A stretch of DNA of 64,000 bases from Shewanella carassii (GTDB lineage Bacteria > Pseudomonadota > Gammaproteobacteria > Enterobacterales > Shewanellaceae), in contig NZ_NGVS01000007.1 of assembly GCF_002777975.1 (NCBI RefSeq), forward strand, positions 117,900 through 181,899. The letters run 5' to 3'. This document shows, in pieces, positions 8,060 to 17,452 of this stretch. How positions within the stretch are numbered: the first letter of the stretch is position 1; each line of letters begins with the position of its first letter. A model generated the notes under the pieces. That model was given only the letters and a program-made list of their open reading frames with translations, made no database searches and was not told the DNA's origin. The translations under genes and the position numbers were made by a program.

Positions 8060-9856
8060 TTACAGGTGTGACGGTCTGGGGGCGCTGGTATCATCACCGG
8101 CCAAACGCCGCACCTCGGGTGCCTGGCCTTCAGCGACTGCTTGTTTGTAGTTTTGATGCATACGCACCGCCAAGGCCAAATCAGGCCTGATGATCAAGCC
8201 ATCCTCCGCCACATCTATGCCACTGGCTTCGCACCAGCTCAGCAGTTGACGTTTACGGCCCGCCAGTACCAAACTGACACCGCGGCGCTTCAACAGGTGC
8301 GCCACATCGGCAATCATGGCCATCACACTGATATCCAGATGACTGAAACAGGCCACAGCATCGACTATCACACAGTCCACCGGCTCGGGCTGCTCTTTTA
8401 ATCTGGCCAGCAACTGGCGTTTGAAATAACCGGCGTTGAAATAGGTCAAGGGTGAATTGAAACGGTAAATCATGATCCCCGGGATCGCCGTGGCCTTGTC
8501 ACTGCGGTCGATACTGCGCAGCACCCCTTTGCGATCGACGCCGAGCAGCTGCTCAGAGGGTTTCATCACTACCCGGATAAATTGGAATAAGCCCAGCAGC
8601 ACCGCCAGGGTGATCCCCGGGATCACCCCGATAAAGAGCACGGCCAACAGGGTGATCAGCGCCAGGGTAAAGGCGCCGTTGTCACGCTTTCTCAGCTTCC
8701 AGATCCCCTTGATATCAATCAAAGAGAGCGATGCGATAACCAGCACCACCCCGAGCGCCGCCGAAGGGATATATTGCAGCGGCGCAGTCAGGAACAGGGC
8801 CACCAGGGCTATCAGCAGCGCCGCTATCACAGAAACCAACTGCGACTTGCCGCCATTGGCATCATTAACCGCGGTGCGCGAATCGGCGCCGCTGATGGCA
8901 AACCCCTGGGACAAACCCGAGGCGATATTGGCAAATCCAAGCGCGCGAAACTCTTTATCGGGATCTATGTCGTAGCCGTTTTTGGCGGCAAAGCTGCGCG
9001 CCGTCAGCATCATGGAGACAAAGCTCACCATGGCAAGGTTCAGCGCCGGCATCACCAATTCACGGCTGAGCCCCAAATCAAATACCGGTGCCTGAAACTC
9101 CGGCAAACCGCCTTCAATAGTGCCTACCACCGCCAGTTGATACTGCTGCAAATCTAGCAGCCATACCAATAATCCGGCCACAGCTATCGCTACCATAGAA
9201 GCAGGCAGTTGCGGCCGCAGACGCTTGACCAGCAGGAACACCAACAGAGTGACCAGACTCATGCCCAATGTTGGCCAGTGAGTGCGCGACAGATACTCGG
9301 CGCCGCCTGCCAGGCGCTCCAGCAAATAGCGGGATTCGAAGCTAAAGCCAAAAATCTTCGAGAACTGGCCGACGATAATAGTTATCGCCACCCCGTTGAG
9401 CAGCCCCATCAAAATCGGCCGCGAGAGAAACTCGGCAAGCACCCCTAGCCGAAAACGGCTGGCCAGCAAACACCAAATCCCCGTCATCAGGGTCATGGTC
9501 ATCACCAACTGCCAGTGCACCTTGGCATCGCCCGCGGCCAGTGGCGTCACCACAGCGGCAATGACGGCGCAGGTCGCGGCATCCGGACCCACTATCAGTT
9601 GCCTCGATGTACCCAGCAGGGCATAAATCAACATAGGTAAAATACAGGAGTATAGCCCGGCCACAGCACTGACTCCGGTAAGCTGGGCATAGGCGATAGC
9701 TACCGGCAAGGCCACAGCGGTTACCGACAAGGCGGCGCGAAGATCATCCCGCAACCATTCTTTCTGATAATTCAGCAATCCTGCCAACCCTGGAAGTGAT
9801 TGAGTCAGCAATTCCCGGGTATTCCATCGTGGAAAATGAACTCGCATATTCAGCAC
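8060..9856 (-). CDS. SulP family anion transporter with STAS domain
   Basis: Inner-membrane anion transporter or antiporter of the SLC26/SulP family, 598 residues. A long multi-helix region (about residues 25-430) includes 'AIAYAQLTGVSAVAGLYSCILP' split by the family's typical Pro, 'GPDAATCAVIAAVV' and 'GFANIASGLSQGFAISGADSRTAVN'. A cytosolic STAS domain follows (about 450-560). Members carry sulfate, bicarbonate or dicarboxylates; the substrate cannot be read from sequence. It is transcribed away from an efflux gene, with a miniature transposable element between their promoters. The stop lies 56 bp from the convergent GST gene, and no terminator is evident in that gap. Confidence 0.92.
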   Translation of the reverse strand: MLNMRVHFPRWNTRELLTQSLPGLAGLLNYQKEWLRDDLRAALSVTAVALPVAIAYAQLTGVSAVAGLYSCILPMLIYALLGTSRQLIVGPDAATCAVIAAVVTPLAAGDAKVHWQLVMTMTLMTGIWCLLASRFRLGVLAEFLSRPILMGLLNGVAITIIVGQFSKIFGFSFESRYLLERLAGGAEYLSRTHWPTLGMSLVTLLVFLLVKRLRPQLPASMVAIAVAGLLVWLLDLQQYQLAVVGTIEGGLPEFQAPVFDLGLSRELVMPALNLAMVSFVSMMLTARSFAAKNGYDIDPDKEFRALGFANIASGLSQGFAISGADSRTAVNDANGGKSQLVSVIAALLIALVALFLTAPLQYIPSAALGVVLVIASLSLIDIKGIWKLRKRDNGAFTLALITLLAVLFIGVIPGITLAVLLGLFQFIRVVMKPSEQLLGVDRKGVLRSIDRSDKATAIPGIMIYRFNSPLTYFNAGYFKRQLLARLKEQPEPVDCVIVDAVACFSHLDISVMAMIADVAHLLKRRGVSLVLAGRKRQLLSWCEASGIDVAEDGLIIRPDLALAVRMHQNYKQAVAEGQAPEVRRLAGDDTSAPRPSHL

Positions 9857-10012
9857 TCAACTCCATTAATTTAAGCGCACACAATCTTGAGTGGACAATG
9901 TAGTGAGCTTATGCCAGGAAGTCATCCAGGGTGAAATAAAATATTCTCACTACCCACTTTTTCATCTTCCTTTGTCAGTAATGTAAAGAAACCACTCTGG
10001 GGGATTGGCTAA

Positions 10013-10289
10013 GGAAGGCGCGAACAAGTCCCATGTGTGCTCTGCGTCGGCTTACGGGCCTGGATGCAAGGCCTGGTTCGCAGCAAATGGCCTAGTCCTT
10101 TGCAAGAAGCACAACACAGCAGGCAGACCTGTAAGCCACGCCCTTCGGGGCTTTCACAGCAACCGGCTCTCTGCGTTATCCGACTTCGACAGGCCCCGGC
10201 ATGCCTTCAGTCAGATGCCTTGAACGCCAATTGCTGTGTAAGCCACTCTCTACAAAAGAGAGTGCCACGAGGACTTATTTGCACCTTCC
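10013..10289. mobile_element. 277-bp miniature element with IS5-like terminal repeats (MITE)
   Basis: The left end GGAAGGCGCGAACAAGTCC (10013-10031) and the reverse complement of the right end (10271-10289) match at 16 of 19 positions. From memory, both closely resemble the terminal repeats of IS5 (GGAAGGTGCGAAYAAG). The flanks are CTAA on the left and CTTA on the right, close to the CTAA-type 4-bp target of IS5 but not an exact duplication. The interior has no transposase and no credible open reading frame. It includes a hairpin CACTCTCT/AGAGAGTG. It therefore looks like a non-autonomous element mobilised in trans. The gene-free 9857-10395 interval otherwise holds only the divergent promoters of the SulP and MFS genes. 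Confidence 0.75.
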
Positions 10290-10395
10290 CTTATTGGTCG
10301 CCACGGCTTAACATGAACCCCAAGCCACATTTCGTGGCATGAGTCACATTCCTGACCAAGCATCCAATGCTTTTTGGCCAATATATGAGGTTAAA

Positions 10396-11628
10396 TTGGA
10401 TACCCAACCCCAGATAACCAGGCGCGCGCCCCAAGGGCTGCATCTGGCCTTGCTTATTCCCATGCTGTCGGCCATAGTGGCGATAACGCCTTTGGCCATC
10501 GACATGTATCTGCCGGCCATGGCCACCCTAGCCGAAAGCTTCCATTCCGATATCACGACAGTGCAGCAGTCTCTGAGCCTGTATCTGGCCGGGTATTCTC
10601 TGGGCATGCTTACCTTTGGGCCTTTGGCCGATCGCTTCGGTCGTCGTCCTTTGGTGATCATTGGCCTATCGGGATTTATGTTGGTCAGCCTGGGATTGGC
10701 GCTGTCGCAAACGATAGAAATGTTTTTAAGCCTCAGATTTGTCCAGGCGTTTATCGGCGCCGCCGCTACCGTGGTTATCCCCGGCTATATCAAGGAGATC
10801 TATGGTGACAATACAGCCAAGGGCATGTCCTATGTCAGCCTAATAATGATGCTGGCGCCACTGCTGGCACCGTCCATCGGCAGCCTAATTTTGGAGCTGG
10901 GTGAATGGCATCTGATTTTCTTTATCCTCGCCTGCTATTCCTTGCTGCTACTCATGCTGGTATTGCTGAAACTGCGTTTGCCATCGGATATGCAAGGCGC
11001 CGAGCGCAGCCGCAAGTCATTCTTTGGCGCCTATGCCACCGTCTTTACCCGGCCCGGCGTTAAGCTGCATATTGGCAGCGGCGTACTGACTTCATTCGCT
11101 TTTTTTTGCTATCTGACAGCCTCGCCGTTTGTCTATATGTCGGTATTTAACTTGGATAAGTCACTGTTTGCCATACTATTCAGTACTAACGTAGGCGCCT
11201 TGATGCTGGCCAATATTATCAACTCACGCATTGTCGGTCGCTATGGTTCAAGACGCATGTTGGTTGCCGCCACTCTGCTCGGTAGTATCGCCGCTACCGG
11301 GCTGTTACTGGTGAACCTGCTCGACTTGAGTTACCACTTTACCGTAATCATGTTGCTGCCATTGATGGGCTGTCTGGGGATAATGTCGGTCAATGCCGAT
11401 GCCATAGTACTGATGAGATTCCAGCAGGAAACCGGCACCGCCACCGCGGTTATCGGCACCCTGAGATTCGGCTTTGGTGCTCTGGCCGGACCGTTGCTGG
11501 CACTGTTTTACACGGGGACTGCCGTGCCCTTTGCCGCGCTGATGCTGGCCTCTGTACTACTGGTGGGGCTGTGCCAGTTCGCTGTCAGTCGCCGCCCTGC
11601 GCCCGAATGCCGCAGTACCGGCTCCTAA
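10396..11628 (+). CDS. MFS multidrug exporter, Bcr/CflA type
   Basis: Major-facilitator drug:H+ antiporter of about 410 residues with 12 predicted membrane helices. Family marks are 'PLAIDMYLPAMATLAESF' in helix 1, which is typical of Bcr/CflA proteins, and the loop 2-3 motif 'GPLADRFGRRPLVIIG'. 'QAFIGAAATVVIPGYIKE' also fits the antiporter group. A TTG at 10396 follows GAGG with 5-base spacing and gives the usual family length. An ATG at 10339 in the same frame would add 19 unlikely residues and has no ribosome site. Drug range is unknown. Its promoter region borders the miniature element at 10013-10289. Confidence 0.9.
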   Translation: MDTQPQITRRAPQGLHLALLIPMLSAIVAITPLAIDMYLPAMATLAESFHSDITTVQQSLSLYLAGYSLGMLTFGPLADRFGRRPLVIIGLSGFMLVSLGLALSQTIEMFLSLRFVQAFIGAAATVVIPGYIKEIYGDNTAKGMSYVSLIMMLAPLLAPSIGSLILELGEWHLIFFILACYSLLLLMLVLLKLRLPSDMQGAERSRKSFFGAYATVFTRPGVKLHIGSGVLTSFAFFCYLTASPFVYMSVFNLDKSLFAILFSTNVGALMLANIINSRIVGRYGSRRMLVAATLLGSIAATGLLLVNLLDLSYHFTVIMLLPLMGCLGIMSVNADAIVLMRFQQETGTATAVIGTLRFGFGALAGPLLALFYTGTAVPFAALMLASVLLVGLCQFAVSRRPAPECRSTGS

Positions 11629-11649
11629 AATAAAGCTAGCGGTAAAGCA

Positions 11650-11677
11650 CGCTCAAGCGTTTGAAACCGCTTGAGCG
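11650..11677 (+). terminator. Perfect 10-bp inverted repeat after the MFS gene
   Basis: CGCTCAAGCG (11650-11659) pairs with CGCTTGAGCG (11668-11677) around an 8-nt loop, 21 bp after the stop. No T run follows, so it may be a weak terminator or an mRNA-end stabiliser. Confidence 0.45.
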
Positions 11678-12112
11678 AAAAGTGCCGTTTGTCGATTTCC
11701 CGCAACCACTAGAACCCCAGTTTTCAAAGATTGGTTTCATACACAAGGAATTAGCGGCGCTTTAGACTAAAGTCTAAAAAGATCCTCAATTAAGAATTAA
11801 ATACAATAAATTCAACACTTAATAAATAACGCTTTAGAAAAAGCCTACCGCAACCAGGGCCGCTTTTCGGCGGCAAAAATGAAATTTATTCATGCTCATA
11901 AAAAAGCCAGGTTCAGGGGCTTGAAAACTTACCTCTTTCCAATATGATGAAATTCTGTCCATTGGTGACAGAGATCCCTTCCCTACAAGGAAGTGTGCCC
12001 CACGGCCGGGTCGACAGCTGGCCGGAACTACCCTTCCGGCTTGGATTAGAGCGATAACCGTCGCTGTAAAAGTTACTGTTTACCGTAACGGTATCTTATC
12101 AAGGAGTACCAA
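11678..12112 (+). promoter_or_regulatory. Long structured leader of ilvIH
   Basis: Gene-free stretch before ilvI. It contains an 18-bp palindrome TTTAGACT-AA-AGTCTAAA (11761-11778). Further down are several RNA-level hairpins: CTTCC/GGAAG at 11978-11993, GCCGGAA/TTCCGGC at 12021-12040, an alternative CGGCC/GGCCG pairing (12003-12007 with 12020-12024) that excludes it, and TACCG/CGGTA at 12081-12093 just before the AAGGAG ribosome site (12101-12106). A 37-codon frame at 11944-12057 spans the hairpins but has no ribosome site and no run of Leu/Ile/Val codons. Classical attenuation is therefore not shown. Confidence 0.4.
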
Positions 12113-13834
12113 ATGGAGATGCTTTCAGGCGCCAGCATGATAGTGCGTTCGTTAATTGACGAAGGCGTAAAACATATATTCGGCTACCCGGGTGGCTCAG
12201 TTCTCGACATCTATGATGCCCTGCATCAAAAATCCGATATAGAACATATTCTTGTCCGCCATGAACAGGCGGCCGTGCACATGGCCGATGGTTACGCCAG
12301 AGCCACGGGCAAGGTCGGCGTGGTGTTGGTGACATCCGGCCCGGGAGCGACCAATGCCATTACCGGCATCGCCACCGCCTATATGGATTCAGTCCCTCTG
12401 GTGGTGCTTTCGGGCCAGGTGCCCAGTAACCTGATCGGCAATGACGCCTTTCAGGAGTGCGACATGATAGGGATCTCCCGCCCTGTGGTGAAACACAGCT
12501 TTTTGGTGACAGATCCCACCGAAATTCCCACCATTATCAAGAAAGCCTTCTATATCGCGGCCAGCGGCCGCCCTGGCCCTGTGGTAGTGGATCTGCCAAA
12601 AGACAGCCTCAACCCGGCGATACTGCACGAGTATCAATACCCGGAAGAGATTAAGATGCGCTCCTACAACCCGACGCTTTCGGGTCACAAGGGCCAGATC
12701 CGCCGGGGTTTGCAGGCCTTGATGGCCGCCAAAAAACCTGTGTTGTATGTGGGCGGCGGCGCCATTATCTCCGGCTGCCACCAGCAGCTGTTGACTCTGG
12801 CCGAACGACTGAAACTGCCCGTGGTCAATACGCTTATGGGGCTGGGCGCCTTTCCCGGATCTCATCACAACAACCTGGGCATGCTGGGGATGCACGGTCT
12901 GTACGAAGCCAATATGGCCATGCACCATTCAGATTTAATCTTCGGTATTGGGGTGAGGTTCGATGACAGAACCACCAATAATGTCGCCAAATATTGCCCG
13001 GATGCCACCATACTGCACATAGATATCGACCCTTCATCCATCTCCAAGACCATCAAGGTGGATATTCCGATTGTGGGCTCGGCCGATAAGGTGCTGAACG
13101 AGATGCTGCAATTGCTGGATGAAGACAAGGTAACGCCTCAGGATGACGAGGCGCTGCAACACTGGTGGCAGCAAATTGCTTCCTGGCGCAGCCGCAACTG
13201 CCTCGAATATCAGCGCAATGCCGAACGGATCAAGCCTCAGCAAGTGATAGAAACCCTCTATCGCCTGACAAACGGTGATGCCTATGTGGCCTCGGATGTT
13301 GGCCAGCACCAGATGTTTGCCGCTCTCTACTACCCCTTCGACAAGCCACGGCGCTGGATCAACTCAGGCGGCCTGGGCACCATGGGATTCGGCTTGCCGG
13401 CCGCCATGGGGGTCAAGATGGCGATGCCGGATGAAACCGTCGTGTGCGTCACCGGCGACGGCTCGATTCAGATGAATATTCAAGAGCTTTCCACCGCACT
13501 GCAATATGATGTGCCGGTGAAAATCATCAATCTCAACAACCGTTTCCTCGGGATGGTGAAACAGTGGCAGGACATGATCTACTCCGGCCGCCACTCCCAT
13601 TCCTATATGGACTCAGTGCCTGATTTTGCCAAAATAGCCGAAGCCTACGGCCATGTGGGGATCAATATCGACCATGTGGATGAGCTGGAGAGCAAACTGG
13701 CACAAGCCCTGGCCATGAAAGACAGGCTGGTGTTTGTGGATATCAGTGTCGATGAAACCGAACACGTCTACCCGATGCAAATTCGTGGTGGCGCTATGAA
13801 TGAAATGTGGCTGAGCAAGACGGAGAAAAGCTGA
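12113..13834 (+). CDS. ilvI: Acetolactate synthase III large subunit
   Basis: Thiamine-diphosphate enzyme that condenses two pyruvates, or pyruvate with 2-oxobutyrate, in valine/leucine and isoleucine synthesis. It has 573 residues with the usual three domains. The PYR domain has '[12 protein letters not shown]' and the catalytic Glu in '[18 protein letters not shown]'. The central domain binds FAD ('[12 protein letters not shown]'). The PP domain has the ThDP motif from '[12 protein letters not shown]' to 'NLNN'. The start is ATG 7 bases after AAGGAG. The stop overlaps the ATG of the regulatory subunit (TGATGA), so the two are translationally coupled. The partner is of IlvH type, hence ilvI rather than ilvB or ilvG. 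Confidence 0.95.
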   Translation: MEMLSGASMIVRSLIDEGVKHIFGYPGGSVLDIYDALHQKSDIEHILVRHEQAAVHMADGYARATGKVGVVLVTSGPGATNAITGIATAYMDSVPLVVLSGQVPSNLIGNDAFQECDMIGISRPVVKHSFLVTDPTEIPTIIKKAFYIAASGRPGPVVVDLPKDSLNPAILHEYQYPEEIKMRSYNPTLSGHKGQIRRGLQALMAAKKPVLYVGGGAIISGCHQQLLTLAERLKLPVVNTLMGLGAFPGSHHNNLGMLGMHGLYEANMAMHHSDLIFGIGVRFDDRTTNNVAKYCPDATILHIDIDPSSISKTIKVDIPIVGSADKVLNEMLQLLDEDKVTPQDDEALQHWWQQIASWRSRNCLEYQRNAERIKPQQVIETLYRLTNGDAYVASDVGQHQMFAALYYPFDKPRRWINSGGLGTMGFGLPAAMGVKMAMPDETVVCVTGDGSIQMNIQELSTALQYDVPVKIINLNNRFLGMVKQWQDMIYSGRHSHSYMDSVPDFAKIAEAYGHVGINIDHVDELESKLAQALAMKDRLVFVDISVDETEHVYPMQIRGGAMNEMWLSKTEKS

Positions 13835-14331
13835 TGAGACGTCGAATCATATCTGTATTGATGGAAAACCAGCCCGGCGCCCTGTCAAGAGTTGTCGGTC
13901 TCTTCTCCCAACGCGGCTACAACATTGAAACTCTGACGGTTGCGCCCACCGACGATCCGACACTTTCCCGGCTCACAGTCGCAGTCGAGGCCGATGAGAG
14001 CATTCTGGAGCAGATAGAAAAGCAGCTGCACAAGCTTATCGATGTGCTCAAGGTGTCCAACATCACAGAGTCCACCCATGTGGAGCGGGAACTTGCCTTG
14101 GTTAAGGTCAAGGCCAGCGGCGCATTGCGGGCAGAGGTAAAACGCACCGCCGATATCTTCCGCGGCCAAATCGTCGATGTGACCGCCAATCTCTACACAG
14201 TACAGATGGCGGGCACCAGCGATAAACTTGACGCCTTTATTGCCGCGCTGACCGAAGTCACCAAGGTAGTGGAAGTATCCCGCTCCGGCGTGGTGGGGCT
14301 TGCCAGAGGCGAAAAGGCGATGCGCGCCTGA
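13834..14331 (+). CDS. ilvH: Acetolactate synthase III small (regulatory) subunit
   Basis: Regulatory subunit of 165 residues that binds valine and confers feedback inhibition on IlvI. The N-terminal ACT domain is clear ('ISVLMENQPGALSRVVGLFSQRGYNIETL', given here only as a position: residues 5-33). The C-terminal ACT-like domain (about 85-160) has 'IFRGQIVDVT' and 'VEVSRSGVVGLARG'. It is very close to E. coli IlvH. The start overlaps the ilvI stop by one base; a longer frame starting inside ilvI (13807) is not favoured. It ends before a strong terminator. Confidence 0.95.
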   Translation: MRRRIISVLMENQPGALSRVVGLFSQRGYNIETLTVAPTDDPTLSRLTVAVEADESILEQIEKQLHKLIDVLKVSNITESTHVERELALVKVKASGALRAEVKRTADIFRGQIVDVTANLYTVQMAGTSDKLDAFIAALTEVTKVVEVSRSGVVGLARGEKAMRA

Positions 14332-14354
14332 GCCCCACCTCAAAGTCTACGCAT

Positions 14355-14383
14355 GAAAAAACCAGGCTTGAACCTGGTTTTTT
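14355..14383. terminator. Bidirectional terminator between ilvH and motY
   Basis: AACCAGG and CCTGGTT form the stem around a short loop, with an A6 tract on the left and a T6 tract on the right. It can end both ilvH (+) and motY (-), which converge here. Confidence 0.9.
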
Positions 14384-14403
14384 ACTATCTGTGAAAACTT
14401 ATA

Positions 14404-15276
14404 TTATTGCAGAGGTTTGCTTATCCGGATAACCACCCGGCGGTTGCGGGCCCGCTCGTCACTGGAGTCATTAGAAGCCACATGGCGGCGCTCGCCATGC
14501 CCTTCGGTGTGGATCCTGTCACCCGGGATCCCCCGCGCCACGAAAAACTCTTTGACTGAACCGGCGCGCTGCTGAGATACCTTCTGGTTGATACTACGCC
14601 CACCATAGCTGTCGGTATAGGCGTCTATCAGTACCAGCTCTACCTCGGGATCATAGGCCAGATACTCCTGCACCCGTGCCAGCTGCGCCTTGGAATAACG
14701 GGTCAATTCAGTACCGCCCATCTCATAGGTAAGCACGGTAAAGGCGATATCATCGAAACTGTAAGGCAGTAGATTGGCCAAACACTGCTTGAACTCGCGG
14801 TATTTCTGAGCAAAGTTGGCTGCAGAAAGCCCGACCGCCACCTTATTGCTTTGGTTATACCAATCGCTGTAGTAGAAAGTGGGTTCCATGCCGCGATCCA
14901 GCTCTGCCAGCATCGACCAGGCGGCCTTTTTCGGCACTTCGCCATTGAAATATTTCTGGTAGCTCAGCTCGGTAATCGCCTTGGAGGTCACTCCGGGACG
15001 CCAGGCCGGTGCCTTGCTCATCAAGCGGGCATGGGTCACGGCATCAGGCTTTTGCCACATATCCAGAGTAAACTGCAGATTCAGCTCTTTACCCGCATGA
15101 CTGCTAAACACCGCCTTGCCGTAGGCAGGAATGTCGTGCTCCAGACTACAGCCTATGGGGGTATTTTGCGCCACGCGCCAATGAGAGTCGTCGAGTGACG
15201 CTACATAGTGTCTAAGATCCGCCACCGCCGACAGCGGCAGACAAAGAGTCGACAGCAGGAACAGTTTACGCCACAT
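14404..15276 (-). CDS. motY: Sodium-type flagellar protein MotY
   Basis: T-ring component that helps anchor the polar flagellar stator, 290 residues. A signal peptide (MWRKLFLLSTLCLPLSAVA) leads into an N-terminal MotY domain: 'RHYVASLDDSHWRVAQNTPIGC' (22 residues, shown in part) resembles Vibrio MotY 'RYVASPSQSQW'. The C-terminal OmpA-like peptidoglycan-binding domain (about 170-285) has 'IDAYTDSYGG', 'RAGSVKEFF' and 'ARNRRVVI'. I chose the ATG at 15276 because it starts the signal peptide and follows AGAGAG; a longer frame from 15327 lacks this. As is common for motY, it is not near other flagellar genes. Confidence 0.9.
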   Translation of the reverse strand: MWRKLFLLSTLCLPLSAVADLRHYVASLDDSHWRVAQNTPIGCSLEHDIPAYGKAVFSSHAGKELNLQFTLDMWQKPDAVTHARLMSKAPAWRPGVTSKAITELSYQKYFNGEVPKKAAWSMLAELDRGMEPTFYYSDWYNQSNKVAVGLSAANFAQKYREFKQCLANLLPYSFDDIAFTVLTYEMGGTELTRYSKAQLARVQEYLAYDPEVELVLIDAYTDSYGGRSINQKVSQQRAGSVKEFFVARGIPGDRIHTEGHGERRHVASNDSSDERARNRRVVIRISKPLQ

Positions 15277-15416
15277 AGAAATCTCTCTTTTACATATCAT
15301 GTTGTCTCTATCGGCAAAGAAATTCATTCCTTTAGCCTATAAAAACAACAATCGAACATGACACCCTGTTGATGTTTTAGCATAATAGCCGCTTCGTTAT
15401 TTTCCAGGGGAAATGC

Positions 15417-16085
15417 ATGACTCAGCCAAGCCTAGCCAACCAACTCAAACACAGATTCAGGGGCTATTTCCCTGTGGTGATCGACGTGGAGACCGCTGGC
15501 TTCAATGCGCAGACCGACGCGCTGCTGGAGATTGCCGTCACCCTGCTGAAGATGGATGCCGATGGTAATCTGGGCATAGACAGAACCCTGCACTACCATA
15601 TCGAACCTTTTGAAGGCGCCAACCTCGAGCCGGAGGCGCTGGCATTCAACGGCATAGATCCCAACAACCCTCTCAGGGGCGCCGTCAGCGAGAAAGAAGC
15701 TTTTCTGGAGATATTCAAGGCGGTGAAGAAAGCGCAGAAGGCGGCCGATTGCCACCGTTCTATCATAGTGGCTCACAATGCCGCCTTCGATCACGGCTTT
15801 GTCAGTAAGGCAATTGAGCGCAATGATATCAAGCGCTCGCCGTTTCACCCCTTTGCCACCTTCGATACCGCCACTCTGGCCGGATTGGCCATAGGCCACA
15901 CAGTGCTGGCCAAGGCCTGCAGCTTGGCCGGGATCCCCTTCGACAACAAAGAAGCCCATTCGGCGCTTTATGATACAGAGCGCACCGCCGAGCTGTTCTG
16001 CTACATAGTGAACCGCTGGAAAGCCCTTGGCGGCTGGCCTTTGCCTGCCGCTGCCGAAACCGAAGCCCCACAGGATGTGGTCTAA
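15417..16085 (+). CDS. rnt: Ribonuclease T
   Basis: 3'-5' exoribonuclease that trims the 3' CCA ends of tRNAs and the 3' ends of 5S and 23S rRNA. It belongs to the DEDDh superfamily and has 222 residues. Catalytic motifs are '[10 protein letters not shown]' (Exo I, Asp and Glu), 'HNAAFDHGF' (Exo II) and '[14 protein letters not shown]' (Exo III, His and Asp). The sequence is close to E. coli RNase T. The ATG follows 'AGGGGAAATGC' closely. It appears monocistronic. Confidence 0.95.
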   Translation: MTQPSLANQLKHRFRGYFPVVIDVETAGFNAQTDALLEIAVTLLKMDADGNLGIDRTLHYHIEPFEGANLEPEALAFNGIDPNNPLRGAVSEKEAFLEIFKAVKKAQKAADCHRSIIVAHNAAFDHGFVSKAIERNDIKRSPFHPFATFDTATLAGLAIGHTVLAKACSLAGIPFDNKEAHSALYDTERTAELFCYIVNRWKALGGWPLPAAAETEAPQDVV

Positions 16086-16304
16086 ACCTGCTCAAACATA
16101 CGTTCAAACATAGTAAGTCGGCTCAGACATATAAGCCGAGTCAAACTACAGTGTTGCCCGTCCTCAAGCCAAATCCTTTGAGCATCTGGCGTGAGGGCGC
16201 ATCAAACCCAGTGACCAAAGACCAGCTTTCAGAAACCCGTTCAGAAGCCAGTGACTGAAAACCAAAGACAGCTAGGCTCCAAACCCAGATCTTGAGCCCC
16301 ATGT
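16086..16304. repeat. Short degenerate repeats downstream of rnt
   Basis: The 219-bp gap between rnt and a convergent gene is made of short imperfect repeats. TCAAACATA occurs twice 12 bp apart near 16091-16112, with CAGACATA following. CCAGTGAC occurs twice (near 16209 and 16245), each followed by an AAAGAC-like tract. No gene or clear terminator is visible. Confidence 0.4.
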
Positions 16305-17321
16305 TTAAAGCCCGGTGCGACTGTCGAGTTTCAAGGCTTTAATCAAGTCGAATACTTCATGGATCTCTTTAAACACTTGCTCGATATCAGCGCTGAGATC
16401 CAGCGGCTTGAGTAAATCCAGTTGCGGCTCAAAATAGCTGTGCTGACAGGCTATTTTGACAAACAATCGCCCCTGTTTGAAACAGGCTTCCAGCTCACCC
16501 TGATAAAATCCTGATAGTGACAACAAACGCTCCATCGTCGCTGTATTGAGCACATATCTGGCTTCGAGCTGATCGTCACTGTAGACCTCAAATCTACGCT
16601 CAAAGTCCGGGTCTTCCAGCTTTACCCTCGAGAGTTTGCTTCTGAACTGCGCCAAGCCATTGGCCATAAAACCTTTATCGCGGCGCACTTGGATGGTTGC
16701 GGAAAATGTCTTTGGCAGCTCGAACTCTATCACTATGCCATCGAACAGCGTCTTATACTGGGGACCATTATCGTTCTTGCCTGTGCGTTCGAGTAACGTC
16801 AGTTCCCTAAGCAGAAAAGGCACATTAAGATATTTGCCTCTGACCGAGTTTTGAAAATACCCTTTGTCATAGTCGGGAAAGAGACCATAGTCTTTATAGC
16901 TTTCCAGTTCAGGCAATCCTGAGGGGTTAAACGCAAAGCTTTTACCGAAATACCCCAGCAATAGAGGGTAGATCTCCTCGACTATCTGGGTACGCAGTTC
17001 ACTTATCTCACTGCCTGCCCAGATGTTGGCCAATACCACCACCGCCAGAGATACCACGGCGCCGCCAAAGCCGATAAAAAACACCCCTTCTTTAAAATCC
17101 AGCATGAAGGCGCCGTAGAAACTCATGGCAAAAAACAGTAAAAATGCCGGAATGCCGATAAAGGTTAGAGGCGCAACTATCTTTCTACGCTCTTTATACC
17201 TGGCAGCGGCGGCCTCTCGCACCGACTCATAACGCCGACATTTGGGGGCGATCTTTTGCGCATAATATTGGCTGAAGGCCTGCTTGTCCTGCTCAGGGAT
17301 GGCAAACTCCACTGAATTCAT
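16305..17321 (-). CDS. DUF3137 family membrane protein
   Basis: Protein of 338 residues recognised as DUF3137 from memory of the family. A basic, coiled N-terminal stretch (about 1-48, 'RYESVREAAAARYKERRK') precedes two membrane helices (about 50-70 and 78-100). A large soluble domain follows ('LFPDYDKGYFQNSVRGKY', 'LFDGIVIEFELPKTF'). The function is unknown; relatives are scattered in proteobacteria, often alone. It stands alone here, on the minus strand. The ribosome site is weak ('AGGAAGACAGG' before ATG). A role in the envelope is inference from topology only. Confidence 0.8.
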   Translation of the reverse strand: MNSVEFAIPEQDKQAFSQYYAQKIAPKCRRYESVREAAAARYKERRKIVAPLTFIGIPAFLLFFAMSFYGAFMLDFKEGVFFIGFGGAVVSLAVVVLANIWAGSEISELRTQIVEEIYPLLLGYFGKSFAFNPSGLPELESYKDYGLFPDYDKGYFQNSVRGKYLNVPFLLRELTLLERTGKNDNGPQYKTLFDGIVIEFELPKTFSATIQVRRDKGFMANGLAQFRSKLSRVKLEDPDFERRFEVYSDDQLEARYVLNTATMERLLSLSGFYQGELEACFKQGRLFVKIACQHSYFEPQLDLLKPLDLSADIEQVFKEIHEVFDLIKALKLDSRTGL

Positions 17322-17406
17322 CCTGTCTTCCTTACTATTTTCCGGCTCAATTAGCGGCTATCTCAAACCTTACGTCACGCACTGAACAATAAAGGTTTAA
17401 TCGATA

Positions 17407-17431
17407 TAAAAAAAGCTGCCCGAGGGCAGCT
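17407..17431 (-). terminator. Rho-independent terminator after the peroxiredoxin gene
   Basis: AGCTGCC (17414-17420) pairs with GGCAGCT (17425-17431) around CGAG. On the minus strand a T7 run follows (complement of 17407-17413). Confidence 0.9.
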
Positions 17432-17452
17432 CTTTGAAATCAATTCAGAAAA

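Noticed and set aside
10005..10342. Two short plus-strand frames inside the miniature element
   Set aside because: They run through the terminal repeats, overlap each other in different frames, and show no transposase similarity.
11879..11947. Short peptide frame (MKFIHAHKK...) in the ilvI leader
   Set aside because: No ribosome site and no regulatory codon run; left as part of the leader description only.
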